Assembly: GCA_963803295.1 (NCBI GenBank)
Contig: CAWDMC010000022.1
Location: forward strand, 310,001 to 374,000
Source: CAWDMC01 sp963803295
Lineage (GTDB): Bacteria; Acidobacteriota; Terriglobia; UBA7540
Direction: 5' to 3'
Length of the DNA stretch: 64,000 nt
In this document: positions 9,050 through 17,019 of the stretch, piece by piece
Numbering within the stretch: position 1 is the first letter of the stretch
Layout: each line of letters starts with the position of its first letter
Notes under the pieces: generated by a model
What the model saw: only the letters and a program-made list of their open reading frames with translations
What the model was told of the DNA's origin: nothing
Database searches by the model: none
Position numbers and translations under genes: made by a program

Positions 9050-9774
9050 ATGCTCGCGGTTGAGTCCGACATCGAATCAAGGGCGAACGGCCGAGTAGTG
9101 GAATCGGAATGGTTGGAAAACGCGCTGCCTTCAGAAGCGGAGCGGAATCTTCGAGATCTGGTTCGGATCAACCGGTGGTTGGGGGGGAACGCGCCCTTCT
9201 GCAAGTGCTCCAGAAACTAGTACGTCCTCACGACCGATTCTCGGTCCTTGACGTGGGCGCGGGATCAGGAGACATGGGAAAATGTATTCGCAAAAGCTAC
9301 AACAACGCGGTTGTGGTCTCGCTCGATCATCGAATCACGCACCTGCGACGAGCGGTATCGCCGTGTGTCGTTGCCGATGCCTTTGCGCTGCCATTTTGTC
9401 GCCACAGTTTCGATTTTGTGTTTTGCTCCTCATTGCTACATCACTTCACTGACAGAAGCGCAGTTGCATTAGTGAAAGACCTTCTCCGCTTTGCCCGGCG
9501 AGCTTTAATCGTAATGGATCTCGAACGGCACTCTTTGGCTTATTTATTTCTGCCATTGACGAGGTGGTTTCTCCGCTGGAACGAACTTACCGTTCATGAC
9601 GGCTGTGTCTCTGTAGCTGCCAGCTTCAAGCCAGACGAGATGCGTTGGATTGGACAGCAAGCGGGAGCAAAGGGAATGCTGGTCAGGACACACAGGCCTT
9701 GGTTTCGAATCTCCATGGTGATCCCCTCGCACCCGATTGACCTGGGCGAGACGTGGACGGGAGAGACCGTGTGA
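9050..9774 (+). pseudogene. SAM-dependent methyltransferase split by a G-tract frameshift
   Basis: The 5' frame starts at an ATG (9050) after GAGGAAG and reads ...ALPSEAERNLRDLVRINRW, the usual N-terminal helix of this methyltransferase group. At a run of seven G (9181-9187) the homology moves to another frame: GGERALLQVLQKL, LDVGAGSGDMG (motif I), VVADAFALPF, VFCSSLLHHFTD. Eight Gs would give one protein of 242 residues. A start in the second frame (9109) leaves only a poorly initiated fragment. The stop overlaps the start of the FAD protein (TGATG), so the pair is translationally coupled. Such pairs occur with type III polyketide synthases in alkylpyrone-type pathways; no synthase is visible here. 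Confidence 0.7.
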
Positions 9775-10811
9775 TGGGAAGAGAGGGGATTCTTATCGCC
9801 GGCGGCGGGCTCGCGGGGGCAGCGGCAGCAATTGCCGCGCGTCTGGAGGGATCTCCCGTCCGGCTCATCGAGAGAGCTAAGACGTCGCGGCACAAAGTTT
9901 GCGGTGAATTTATCTCACCGGAGACCCGGCAGGTCATGGAAGCATTGCATTTGTGGGATGAATTTGCCTCGCTCACTCCTTGCCCCATTCGACGATGCAT
10001 TTTACACCTTGGGAAGTATGCGAAATGTTGGACGTTTCCCGAGCGCGCATGGGGATTGAGCCGGCTGCAATTGGACCGGTTGCTACTCAGCAAGGCTGCT
10101 ACTCTGGGCGCCGTGGTATGCCGAGGCGAAGCATTTGACAGCCGCCGGGGATGTAGCGCGGAAGAGCGTTTAATTGTTGCTTATGGTCGTAAACCGTCCA
10201 CGGCTCGTGGCGAGAGGCTGTTTGGCTTCAAAGCTCATTTCGAAGGACCTTCAGATGATGTCGTTGAGCTGTTCTTCGACCGGTACGGGTATGTTGGGGT
10301 AAGTGGTATTGAGGATGGCTTGTCAAACGTATGTGGCATGGCTCAGGAGTCCCTATTACAAGGGTATGGATTCGAATTCGACGAAGTCATCCGTCGCTCG
10401 CGCCCCTTGGCTGAACGGTTGGCACCTCTTCGTCGGCGAATGCGCTGGCTGGTGGTCGGCCCCCTCTCATTTTCATCCCCCGCACCGCAAAATCACAGCG
10501 CTTGGACTTATGTGGCGGGTGACTCGCTAGGCTTTACGGATCCCTTTACGGGCTCCGGGATTCTAGGCGGACTATTGACCGGAAGGCTTGCGGGCTTTGC
10601 CGCTGCGCGAGGTATCCCGAGCGTAGAGTACCATCAGGCTTGTAGGTCACTGCTTCGGCAACCCTATGTGATTTCGTCGGTCTTACGGCGCCTTCTTCGG
10701 CATACGGAACTCTACCAACTAGCCCGGTATCTTCCAGGCCAACTGCTATTTCGCTGTACCCGGGCAACTACAAAAGCCCCCGAAGCCGCACGTCTGTTGA
10801 GTTATTGTTGA
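9774..10811 (+). CDS. FAD-dependent oxidoreductase, geranylgeranyl-reductase-like
   Basis: A 345-residue flavoprotein. The Rossmann motif ILIAGGGLAGAAAAIAA starts near residue 6; then LIERAKTSRHKVCGEFISP, a typical substrate-side loop of the GGR family, and the late AGDSLGFTDPFTGSGI motif that contacts FAD. The start ATG overlaps the methyltransferase stop by one base, which supports it over an upstream in-frame start. Family members reduce or hydroxylate lipid or polyketide double bonds. Together with the coupled methyltransferase it probably modified a small hydrophobic product. The gene itself looks intact. Confidence 0.85.
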   Translation: MGREGILIAGGGLAGAAAAIAARLEGSPVRLIERAKTSRHKVCGEFISPETRQVMEALHLWDEFASLTPCPIRRCILHLGKYAKCWTFPERAWGLSRLQLDRLLLSKAATLGAVVCRGEAFDSRRGCSAEERLIVAYGRKPSTARGERLFGFKAHFEGPSDDVVELFFDRYGYVGVSGIEDGLSNVCGMAQESLLQGYGFEFDEVIRRSRPLAERLAPLRRRMRWLVVGPLSFSSPAPQNHSAWTYVAGDSLGFTDPFTGSGILGGLLTGRLAGFAAARGIPSVEYHQACRSLLRQPYVISSVLRRLLRHTELYQLARYLPGQLLFRCTRATTKAPEAARLLSYC

Positions 10812-10927
10812 CATGACGCAACGATTAACGTTTACCTACCCCACGTCAGGCCTGGAGAGCTGCGCAGTCTGCTCGCGGGAATTGGAATTCCGCACCCGGG
10901 TACGCGGCGCTTTTACGTAGGGCGGCG

Positions 10928-11113
10928 ATGAGCCAGGTCCCGCCTGAGGAACTGCGCCAATCAATTCAATCTAAGCTCAGGAAAATGCAGCCTGGCTTCT
11001 TAGTAGGCTCTCGACGGCTTAGCTTTGTTGTGGTCCTCGCGGGATTATTGGTGTGGTCGTCGGAAGTATTGCTACGCAGCGACTTTGTGCCCTTCAAAGT
11101 CTGCGGCTTTTGA
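10928..11113 (+). CDS. Short ORF, probable truncated gene start, unrecognised
   Basis: A 61-codon frame beginning MSQVPPEELRQSIQSKLRKM, with one hydrophobic segment (LSFVVVLAGLLVW). Its last roughly 11 codons are inside the dispersed repeat at 11081, so the repeat supplies the stop. An upstream frame ends at its ATG with a 4-base overlap. This looks like the 5' stub of a membrane-protein gene cut by the repeat, not a functional small protein. Confidence 0.35.
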   Translation: MSQVPPEELRQSIQSKLRKMQPGFLVGSRRLSFVVVLAGLLVWSSEVLLRSDFVPFKVCGF

Positions 11114-11223
11114 TTCCGCGGCACGCTGGCTGTATCCCTGCTCGGCCGACCTATGGTATACGGCCTCCGATCCTTTTGCGCGAAAGAACCGCAGAGTTTC
11201 TGTAAGGCGAAACTCTGCGCTAC
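11081..11223 (+). repeat. Two-hairpin dispersed repeat, copy 3 (no IS110 attached)
   Basis: About 140 bp nearly identical to copy 2. It is preceded by GCTACGCAGC instead of an IS110 end. The terminal stem is CGCAGAGTTTC with GAAACTCTGCG, followed by CTACG. This 'empty' copy shows that the repeat exists independently of the insertion sequence. Confidence 0.85.
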
Positions 11224-11349
11224 GCCCGCTGCATGCTTTCACACCCAATAGCCGCAGTGTTGCAAAATGCAACACTTTCGGCAAGTTTCAGCCCGCCAAG
11301 ACTCAAATTGTGCCTATAATCCGCTGATTACAAGGGCGCTAAATAATTG

Positions 11350-11385
11350 TGTCTCATCTGTCTCACCTGTCTCCATTGTCTCATT
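11350..11385 (+). repeat. 4 x 9-bp imperfect tandem repeat
   Basis: Units TGTCTCATC, TGTCTCACC, TGTCTCCAT and TGTCTCATT stand head to tail. They lie in intergenic DNA about 250 bp upstream of the gene at 11636. Function unknown. Confidence 0.75.
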
Positions 11386-11635
11386 TTTGAGAGCCATACT
11401 TAAGAGTGAGGGCTGAAACGCTGCTGCGAACGGTCCTGAGCGCAGCGAAGCGAGCTCAGGGTAAGCTGCGCGAAGGATCTCGCTTTGTGCCTTTCAATGC
11501 AAGCGAGATTCTTCCTTCGCAAGCTCAGAGCCTGCCCTGAACGGAGCGAATGGGACCGCCTACGGCTCGTCAGAGTGACAGTGGCGACGAGTTTTTCTGC
11601 AGCCCGCTAGGCTAGTTTAGACCAAGGAGAACCCA

Positions 11636-12511
11636 ATGCCGCTCACCAAGAGACCCAAAATGACCACGACGAAAATTGCGGCGAATCGCGCCAACGCCAA
11701 GAAGTCCACCGGCCCTCGCACGGCCGCCGGCAAGCAGCGCACTCGCTTCAACGCCCTAACTCACGGCGCCACCGCCCGCGAGCTCAAGGCCACCATGCAC
11801 TGGATGGGCGAGGATCCCGACCAGTACGACCGTTTGCGCGAAGGCTTTCTGGCGTCGCTCGCGCCCGCCAATTTCCTCGAATCCTACCTGCTCGAAAATA
11901 TGGCCGAGACCGCCTGGCGGCAGGAGCGGCTGATCCGCAGCCAATATGCCATGCAGGCCTACGCCGTCGGACGGTACGCGATCGATAAGAATGACGGCGT
12001 GGAACGTGACCGGAGCATGTCCGTCAACGCCAACTGGAATGGGACCATACGACTCGAAGGCCAGCTCAGCCGCCACTTCGAGCGCCACTTCAAAATGCTG
12101 CTAAGGCTTCGGGCAGAGCGCCGGGCCGAGAGGGATGAGAGTCTGGGCCCGGGACTCGAAGCGGACTCAGTGAGGCGGGGCGTCCCGCCCGAGCCGGACA
12201 GGATGCCGGACAGGGTGGAGGATGCCGAAACGATCGTCGGTGAGGCGCCGCAAGACCCATCCCGCAACTTTGAATCAGCAGATCGCGAATGCACCCCCGA
12301 GCCTGCGGACGTTCAGCATGCGAAGCTGCCGGTCCCGGATGCGATCGACCCCTGCGTGGAGGAAAATCCGGCAAATCGGACCCACCATGTCGATGATAAC
12401 AAACGGGACGCGATGCTGGTCGAACTGATCGACATGATAGGCGAGACGGCGGAAATGGAGAGGGGACTTCGCCAAGCCGCCCCGAGTAACGGGACTGAGG
12501 GTGGGAGGTGA
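11636..12511 (+). CDS. ANRANAKKSTGPRT-type protein of unknown function
   Basis: A 291-residue soluble protein preceded by AAGGAGA at 6 bases. The N-terminus has the hallmark ANRANAKKSTGPRTAAGKQR followed by NALTHG. This family is frequent in Acidobacteria and Planctomycetes, commonly in multiple copies, with no assigned function. The basic N-terminal motif with the Asn/His turn looks nucleic-acid-binding. Residues ~65-170 are helical with conserved Trp and Arg (ETAWRQERLIR and RHFKMLLRLRAERR). The C-terminal third is low-complexity and acidic, and probably disordered. It lies in repeat-rich DNA, consistent with an accessory or mobile origin; that is inference. Confidence 0.75.
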   Translation: MPLTKRPKMTTTKIAANRANAKKSTGPRTAAGKQRTRFNALTHGATARELKATMHWMGEDPDQYDRLREGFLASLAPANFLESYLLENMAETAWRQERLIRSQYAMQAYAVGRYAIDKNDGVERDRSMSVNANWNGTIRLEGQLSRHFERHFKMLLRLRAERRAERDESLGPGLEADSVRRGVPPEPDRMPDRVEDAETIVGEAPQDPSRNFESADRECTPEPADVQHAKLPVPDAIDPCVEENPANRTHHVDDNKRDAMLVELIDMIGETAEMERGLRQAAPSNGTEGGR

Positions 12512-12666
12512 GATGATCCCCATAGCGGTATAAACCCTGGCGGGGAGGCCAAAACATCTTTCGTTCACTCAAAAGGAGGAGCGGGGCAAAGAGCGATCGG
12601 CTGCACGACATGTTCTCTGCTAGAATCAGGGGCTTGGCAACGCTTACAAGCCATCCAGGAGCGAGC

Positions 12667-14865
12667 ATGCACATTCGGCAGAAAGGCGCGATCGCTAGGT
12701 TGGGTATCCTGTTGGGTATCCTGATGCTGGCGGAGACAGCCGGAGGACAGACCTACAAGTCGCACCTCGAGCATCCGATCGTGAACTACAAGATGTCGGC
12801 ACGGCTCGATCCGGCGCAGAAGATGCTGACGGGCCAGTACACATTGACTTGGTGGAATCACACCGGCGATGCCATTCCCGATCTCTACTTCCACCTCTAC
12901 TGGAACGCCTTCAAAAATCGGGACAGCACCTTTATGCAAGAGAGCGCCACCAGCCGTCGGGGAGAGCGCCTTCGCGAGTGGACCGCCGAGAATGAAGAGT
13001 CGAAGTGGGGCTGGGTAGACGTCGACAAGATCCAGATTGTCAACGGAGTGGATCTGACAGCCTCCAAGATCTTCGTGCATCCCGATGACGCGAACGACAA
13101 GGACCAGACGGTGATGCGGGTCGTGCTGCCCCAGCCCATCCCGCCGCACGGTACGATCGAGCTCCGAGTGGACTTTACAGCCAGAATCCCTCGTGCGCTA
13201 GCTCGGGCAGGATATGAAGGCGATTATTATTTGCTGGCGCAGTGGTTTCCCAAGATCGGCGTTTATGAGGCGGCCGGTGAGCGGGGCCGCAAGCAAGGCG
13301 GGTGGAACTGTCACCAATATCACGCCCACACGGAATTCTACGCGGACTACGGGTCCTACGACGTCGAGTTGACCGCACCGTCGGACTACGCGGTGGGCTC
13401 GACCGGCGTGCGTCGCAGTGAGCAGCGCAATGCCGACGGCACCACCACCTACCACCAGTACCAGGAAGACGTGCATGACTTTGCCTGGACAGCCTGTCCC
13501 CAGTTCCTGGTGGAGACGCGTGCTTTCGAGTGGCGAAAACAAGTGACGCCGCAGGAACTCGAACACTGGGGCGCCACTCTCGGCCTTCCGCCTGGACAAA
13601 TGGAGCTGCGCGACGTCAAGGTCACTTTCCTGCTCCAGCCCGAGCACCGCAACGTCGCGGACCGGTATTTCCGCTCCGTATTCAACAGCCTAAAGTACTT
13701 CGGCCTGTGGTACGGACAATATCCCTACGACACGATGACTATCGTCGACGTGCCGCGGAACTCCAGCACTTGCTGCATGGAGTATCCAACGTTTATCACC
13801 GTTGGGACCTCCTTCTGGCCCCCAGCGCACGGATTGAGTCCGGAGGGAGTGACGGTTCACGAGTTTGGACACCAGTTCTGGTATGGGCTCGTGGGCAATA
13901 ATGAGTTTGAGGAGGCGTGGCTCGACGAGGGATTCAACACCTACACCGACGGTAAGGTAATCGACGCAGCCTATGGTCCTGGATGCAGTTATACTCGCGT
14001 CTTCGACATTCCGGTGATGAGCCATCCCTGGTTGGACCTGCGGCTTCCCCCGTTCCCCTTCGCCGGGGTGGGAAGCCTCGGACTGGGTCCCTACTTCTTC
14101 TGTGTCCATGAGCCCGAGCGCACCGGCGGCCGCGAGTTTTACATCGAGGGGGTAAAGAGTGACACTCTGGCGAGGAACGGCTGGCAGTACCTGAACGGGC
14201 CGAGTTATGGCCTGAACTCGTACGGGCGCGTGGCGCTGACCTTACGAGCCCTCGAGAGTTATCTCGGCGAGCAGACCATGCTTCGCGTGATGCGGACTTA
14301 TCAGCAGCGCTGGCGCTATCGGCATCCCTCGACCGAGGACTTTATTGACGTCGTGAACGAAATCGCGGGACGCAACATGGATTGGTTTTTCCAGCAGTTC
14401 TTTTACGGCTCGAACCAGGCGGACTATGCGGTAACGGGCATCGATTCGATTCCACTCGAAGGCAAAATCGGCATTTATGACGAGGCGGGCAGAAAAGTCT
14501 TCCACCCGGAGAAATCCGCTGAAGAAGCGTTTGAGAAGAGCAAGGACAAGCGCTATCGCTCAACCGTGGTCGTGCAGCGCCTGGGCGAAGCTGTCGCGCC
14601 CGTGGACGTGCTGGTAACGTTTGAGAATGGCGAGACGGCGCGCGAGCAATGGGATGGGCAGTATCGATGGGTCAAGTACGCCTATGAAAAGAATTCCAAG
14701 GTGAAGTGGGCTGAGGTCGATCCCGAGGGCAAGCTGGTGCTCGACGTCGACTTCACCAACAACAGCTATGTGACGAAGGAAGACAACAGCGGCGCTTCAA
14801 AGTGGTATGTGCACTGGATCTTCTGGCTGGAGAACCTTTTCTTTGCGGCTGGATTTTTCAGTTGA
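12667..14865 (+). CDS. M1-family metallopeptidase, exported
   Basis: A 732-residue protein from the ATG at 12667, preceded by AGGAG at 6 bases. A signal peptide (IARLGILLGILMLAETAGG) is followed by an N-terminal beta domain and the gluzincin core VTVHEFGHQFWYGLVG (first His near residue 398), with the third zinc ligand in EEAWLDEGFNTY 18 residues later. The usual GAMEN motif of M1 aminopeptidases is replaced by CCMEYPTF, as in the bacterial cold-active or leukotriene-A4-hydrolase-like exported branch. It is predicted to act on peptides outside the cytoplasm. The next gene follows after 11 bases and is probably co-transcribed. Confidence 0.9.
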   Translation: MHIRQKGAIARLGILLGILMLAETAGGQTYKSHLEHPIVNYKMSARLDPAQKMLTGQYTLTWWNHTGDAIPDLYFHLYWNAFKNRDSTFMQESATSRRGERLREWTAENEESKWGWVDVDKIQIVNGVDLTASKIFVHPDDANDKDQTVMRVVLPQPIPPHGTIELRVDFTARIPRALARAGYEGDYYLLAQWFPKIGVYEAAGERGRKQGGWNCHQYHAHTEFYADYGSYDVELTAPSDYAVGSTGVRRSEQRNADGTTTYHQYQEDVHDFAWTACPQFLVETRAFEWRKQVTPQELEHWGATLGLPPGQMELRDVKVTFLLQPEHRNVADRYFRSVFNSLKYFGLWYGQYPYDTMTIVDVPRNSSTCCMEYPTFITVGTSFWPPAHGLSPEGVTVHEFGHQFWYGLVGNNEFEEAWLDEGFNTYTDGKVIDAAYGPGCSYTRVFDIPVMSHPWLDLRLPPFPFAGVGSLGLGPYFFCVHEPERTGGREFYIEGVKSDTLARNGWQYLNGPSYGLNSYGRVALTLRALESYLGEQTMLRVMRTYQQRWRYRHPSTEDFIDVVNEIAGRNMDWFFQQFFYGSNQADYAVTGIDSIPLEGKIGIYDEAGRKVFHPEKSAEEAFEKSKDKRYRSTVVVQRLGEAVAPVDVLVTFENGETAREQWDGQYRWVKYAYEKNSKVKWAEVDPEGKLVLDVDFTNNSYVTKEDNSGASKWYVHWIFWLENLFFAAGFFS

Positions 14866-14876
14866 GGGAGATAAGC

Positions 14877-15779
14877 ATGACAACGGGCAAAGCCATCGTG
14901 CAAGGTCTGGGCTTGGCGCGCCGGTCGGGCCGCGCCGTGTGGGTGCTCTTCTTTGCCAATCTTGGACTCGCTGCGGCGGCGGCCGTGCCGGTTTACCACG
15001 GCATCCTGAGCTCGACCGGCCACAGCCTGATGAGCCAGACCCTGGGGCGTGGATTCTCGGTGGACTGGATGACGGATTTTGTAACTAAGAACCGCGGTTG
15101 GTCAGGCAGCTACTCCGCACTGATCCTCGCTGCCGCGTTGGTGGCGATGGTCGTGCAATCGGTGTTGGCCGGCGGCGTGCTCGCGGGCTTTCTCGCGCCC
15201 GGGAGACAGCGGTCCCTCGGTGATTTCTTCCACGACTGCGGGCGCTACGCCTGGCAGCTGATCCGTCTGCTGATCGTGGCGCTGATCTGCTACTGGATTG
15301 TGTTTCGAGTGTTCAATCAGGCGTTGGGAGGATTCGTGGAGCGCCGCACAGAACACTGGCTGAACGATCGCTCGGTGTTCTGGGTCAGGCTCATACCGTA
15401 CACGGTGGTCCTGCTTGGCCTTGGCTTCGTTAATCTAGTCGTAGACTACGCGCGGGTACACCTGATAATGGAAGATGGCAGCAGCGCGGTCGAAGCTTTG
15501 CTGGCATCACTGGGCTATTCGCTGCGCAGACTGGGCAAGGTTTTGATTGTATACGCTGTCCCCTCACTGGGCGGGCTCGCCGTGCTTGCCGTCTATGCCG
15601 GCGTCATGGTTTTGCCGCTGACCCATAGCGCATCCGCGCATTTCGCGCTCTCGCCAGTACGGCAGTCCTTTGCGCTCGCCGTGTTGTTCATCGTGCAGCA
15701 GGCTACGAGTTGGGGCCGCTATTGGTTCCGGGTCGCCACCTGGTCGAGTGAGTGGGCATACTATTCGGGTTCCCGATGA
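14877..15779 (+). CDS. Polytopic membrane protein co-transcribed with M1 peptidase
   Basis: A 300-residue integral membrane protein from the ATG at 14877 (GAGGGAG at 6 bases). It has about six hydrophobic segments, including VLFFANLGLAAAAAVPVYHG, ALILAAALVAMVVQSVLAGG, LIRLLIVALICYWIVF, VVLLGLGFVNLVV and a late GLAVLAVYAGVMVLPL. The helix DYARVHLIMEDGSSAVEALL resembles the DUF4013/YIP-like 'stalled' membrane proteins found beside exported peptidases. No catalytic motif is seen. The 11-base gap to the M1 gene suggests a shared transcript, perhaps with a role in membrane handling of the peptidase or its substrate; that is inference. Confidence 0.7.
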   Translation: MTTGKAIVQGLGLARRSGRAVWVLFFANLGLAAAAAVPVYHGILSSTGHSLMSQTLGRGFSVDWMTDFVTKNRGWSGSYSALILAAALVAMVVQSVLAGGVLAGFLAPGRQRSLGDFFHDCGRYAWQLIRLLIVALICYWIVFRVFNQALGGFVERRTEHWLNDRSVFWVRLIPYTVVLLGLGFVNLVVDYARVHLIMEDGSSAVEALLASLGYSLRRLGKVLIVYAVPSLGGLAVLAVYAGVMVLPLTHSASAHFALSPVRQSFALAVLFIVQQATSWGRYWFRVATWSSEWAYYSGSR

Positions 15780-15921
15780 GCGGTCCCCGCGAGCGAGGTA
15801 CGGCTTCTCTAGCGGCGCTGGATGAGGGCCGGCTCTTATCGAAGAAGGAACGGCAGTCATGGAACGCCGTGTTTGTACATTTCTGCACGACATGGCCAAG
15901 ATGGCCATGCCACCTCGATGT

Positions 15922-15978
15922 GGCACGGGCTTCCAGCCCGTGCCGGCGGTCATAGACAGACATAGACCGCCGCTATAG
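15922..15978 (+). repeat. Two adjacent REP-like hairpins
   Basis: The first is GGCACGGGCT (15922-15931) with AGCCCGTGCC (15935-15944), a perfect 10-bp stem with a 3-nt loop. The second is GGCGGTC (15945-15951) with GACCGCC (15965-15971), followed by GCTATAG, a variant of the GCTACAG tail seen at several other hairpins here. Confidence 0.7.
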
Positions 15979-15991
15979 CAACAGGGGATTC

Positions 15992-16993
15992 TCACGCGGG
16001 CGGGTACGGCGTCTCCAGCTTCAACTCGGCCCGGCTTCCCGATGAGCCGACCTCGACGTTCTGGAATGGGTTTGTTTGACCGTGAGTGCGGCTTTGCCAG
16101 GCGAGCTGTTGTAGGGTTCGCAGGCCGTCGAGCATTCCTCTCACGCGGCTCGCTGCCGAGCCGCTGTTGCAATCAAATTCGACCGTCAGGTGAATGCGGT
16201 CGGAGGCCTTGACGCTATACGTTATGGCCGTTACGTCGGCAAACGCCTGCGACCAGTTGAGTTGCAGGCTCTCCTGTTCGGGCATTGAGGACTTGAACCA
16301 GTCGCCGATGGCCGGGCCGGTTGCCACGCCCCAAATCGAAGTGTCGGTCATGGCATTCTGGACCAGGGCCGCAAAGGGAGTGGAAGCCAAGTTACTGGGA
16401 GTGCCGGTGCGGGCGCTCGAGATCGCTTCGAGGGCTGCGGGCGGTCCGAACGCGCCGCGCGTGTCCCCAAAAATGGTCACGCAAACCGGATTCGATTCGG
16501 AAGCGAAGCAATAGGCCGTCAGTCCGCCCACCTGGGTCGGTTTCAGGCCCGCTGCCTGGGCCCGGCGTGCCATGTCGGTCGAATTGAAGTGGCCGGCGGC
16601 TAAACCGTAAAGATCGAAGCGGCCAGCGCCACCGCGCCAGCCGAGCACAAGCTCATCGACGTCGCTTTCCTGGATGCCGAGTCCGGCTAGCGATCGCTCG
16701 ACTTTCTGCATGGGCGGATCGAGATACCGGCTCCGCAAGCGCGCATAATTGGGCACGGTCCGCAGTTGGGTGGAATTCCAATGCTCGAGACGACTGGTCT
16801 CGGCCGGGAAAATCTGAAGTGCTTCCAAGACCACGTCTGAGTCATGGCCGCGAAGGGAAGAAGGCAGAACGAACAAAGCGAGGGTCGCACAAAATGCGAC
16901 GAGGGCCGTCGAACGAGGAGACAGCCTCGCAACATATCCATGAACGCTCCGGCGCTCGAAATACAAGTTCCTGCGTGCTTCCCGTGCTCGCAA
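15992..16993 (-). CDS. Exported protein of unknown function
   Basis: A 333-residue frame that is not recognised. A hydrophobic stretch near residues 28-48 (LVAFCATLALFVLPSSLRG) is a likely signal peptide, so the true start may be internal to the first 20 codons. The mature part has two weak repeats with strand-rich composition (FDLYGLAAGHF, GLTAYCFASE, CVTIFGDTRGAFG, IHLTVEFDCNSG) and two or three Cys, compatible with an extracytoplasmic beta-rich domain. It is convergent with the membrane-protein gene and upstream of no obvious partner. Confidence 0.6.
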   Translation of the reverse strand: MRAREARRNLYFERRSVHGYVARLSPRSTALVAFCATLALFVLPSSLRGHDSDVVLEALQIFPAETSRLEHWNSTQLRTVPNYARLRSRYLDPPMQKVERSLAGLGIQESDVDELVLGWRGGAGRFDLYGLAAGHFNSTDMARRAQAAGLKPTQVGGLTAYCFASESNPVCVTIFGDTRGAFGPPAALEAISSARTGTPSNLASTPFAALVQNAMTDTSIWGVATGPAIGDWFKSSMPEQESLQLNWSQAFADVTAITYSVKASDRIHLTVEFDCNSGSAASRVRGMLDGLRTLQQLAWQSRTHGQTNPFQNVEVGSSGSRAELKLETPYPPA

Positions 16994-17019
16994 CCGTTAC
17001 ACCTCGTCGATATCGAAGT

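Larger units (their letters stand above)
10812..11635. other. Intergenic, repeat-rich region after the FAD gene
   Basis: No full gene was recognised. A start-less frame 10812-10931 (ends GTRRFYVGRR) overlaps by ATGA the short ORF at 10928, which suggests a truncated operon. Then come the empty copy of the dispersed repeat (11081), a 4 x 9-bp tandem repeat (11350-11385) and further inverted repeats around 11430-11570, where CTCGCTT and AAGCGAG pair. Confidence 0.5.

Noticed and set aside
10928..11113. Functional small membrane protein
   Set aside because: Its 3' end lies in a dispersed repeat, so the frame is probably a truncated gene stub.
11350..11385. Possible CRISPR or minisatellite array
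   Set aside because: Only four 9-bp head-to-tail units without spacers; no cas genes in the window.
12090..12674. 194-codon minus-strand ORF
   Set aside because: Shadow of the ANRANAKKSTGPRT gene; low-complexity composition.
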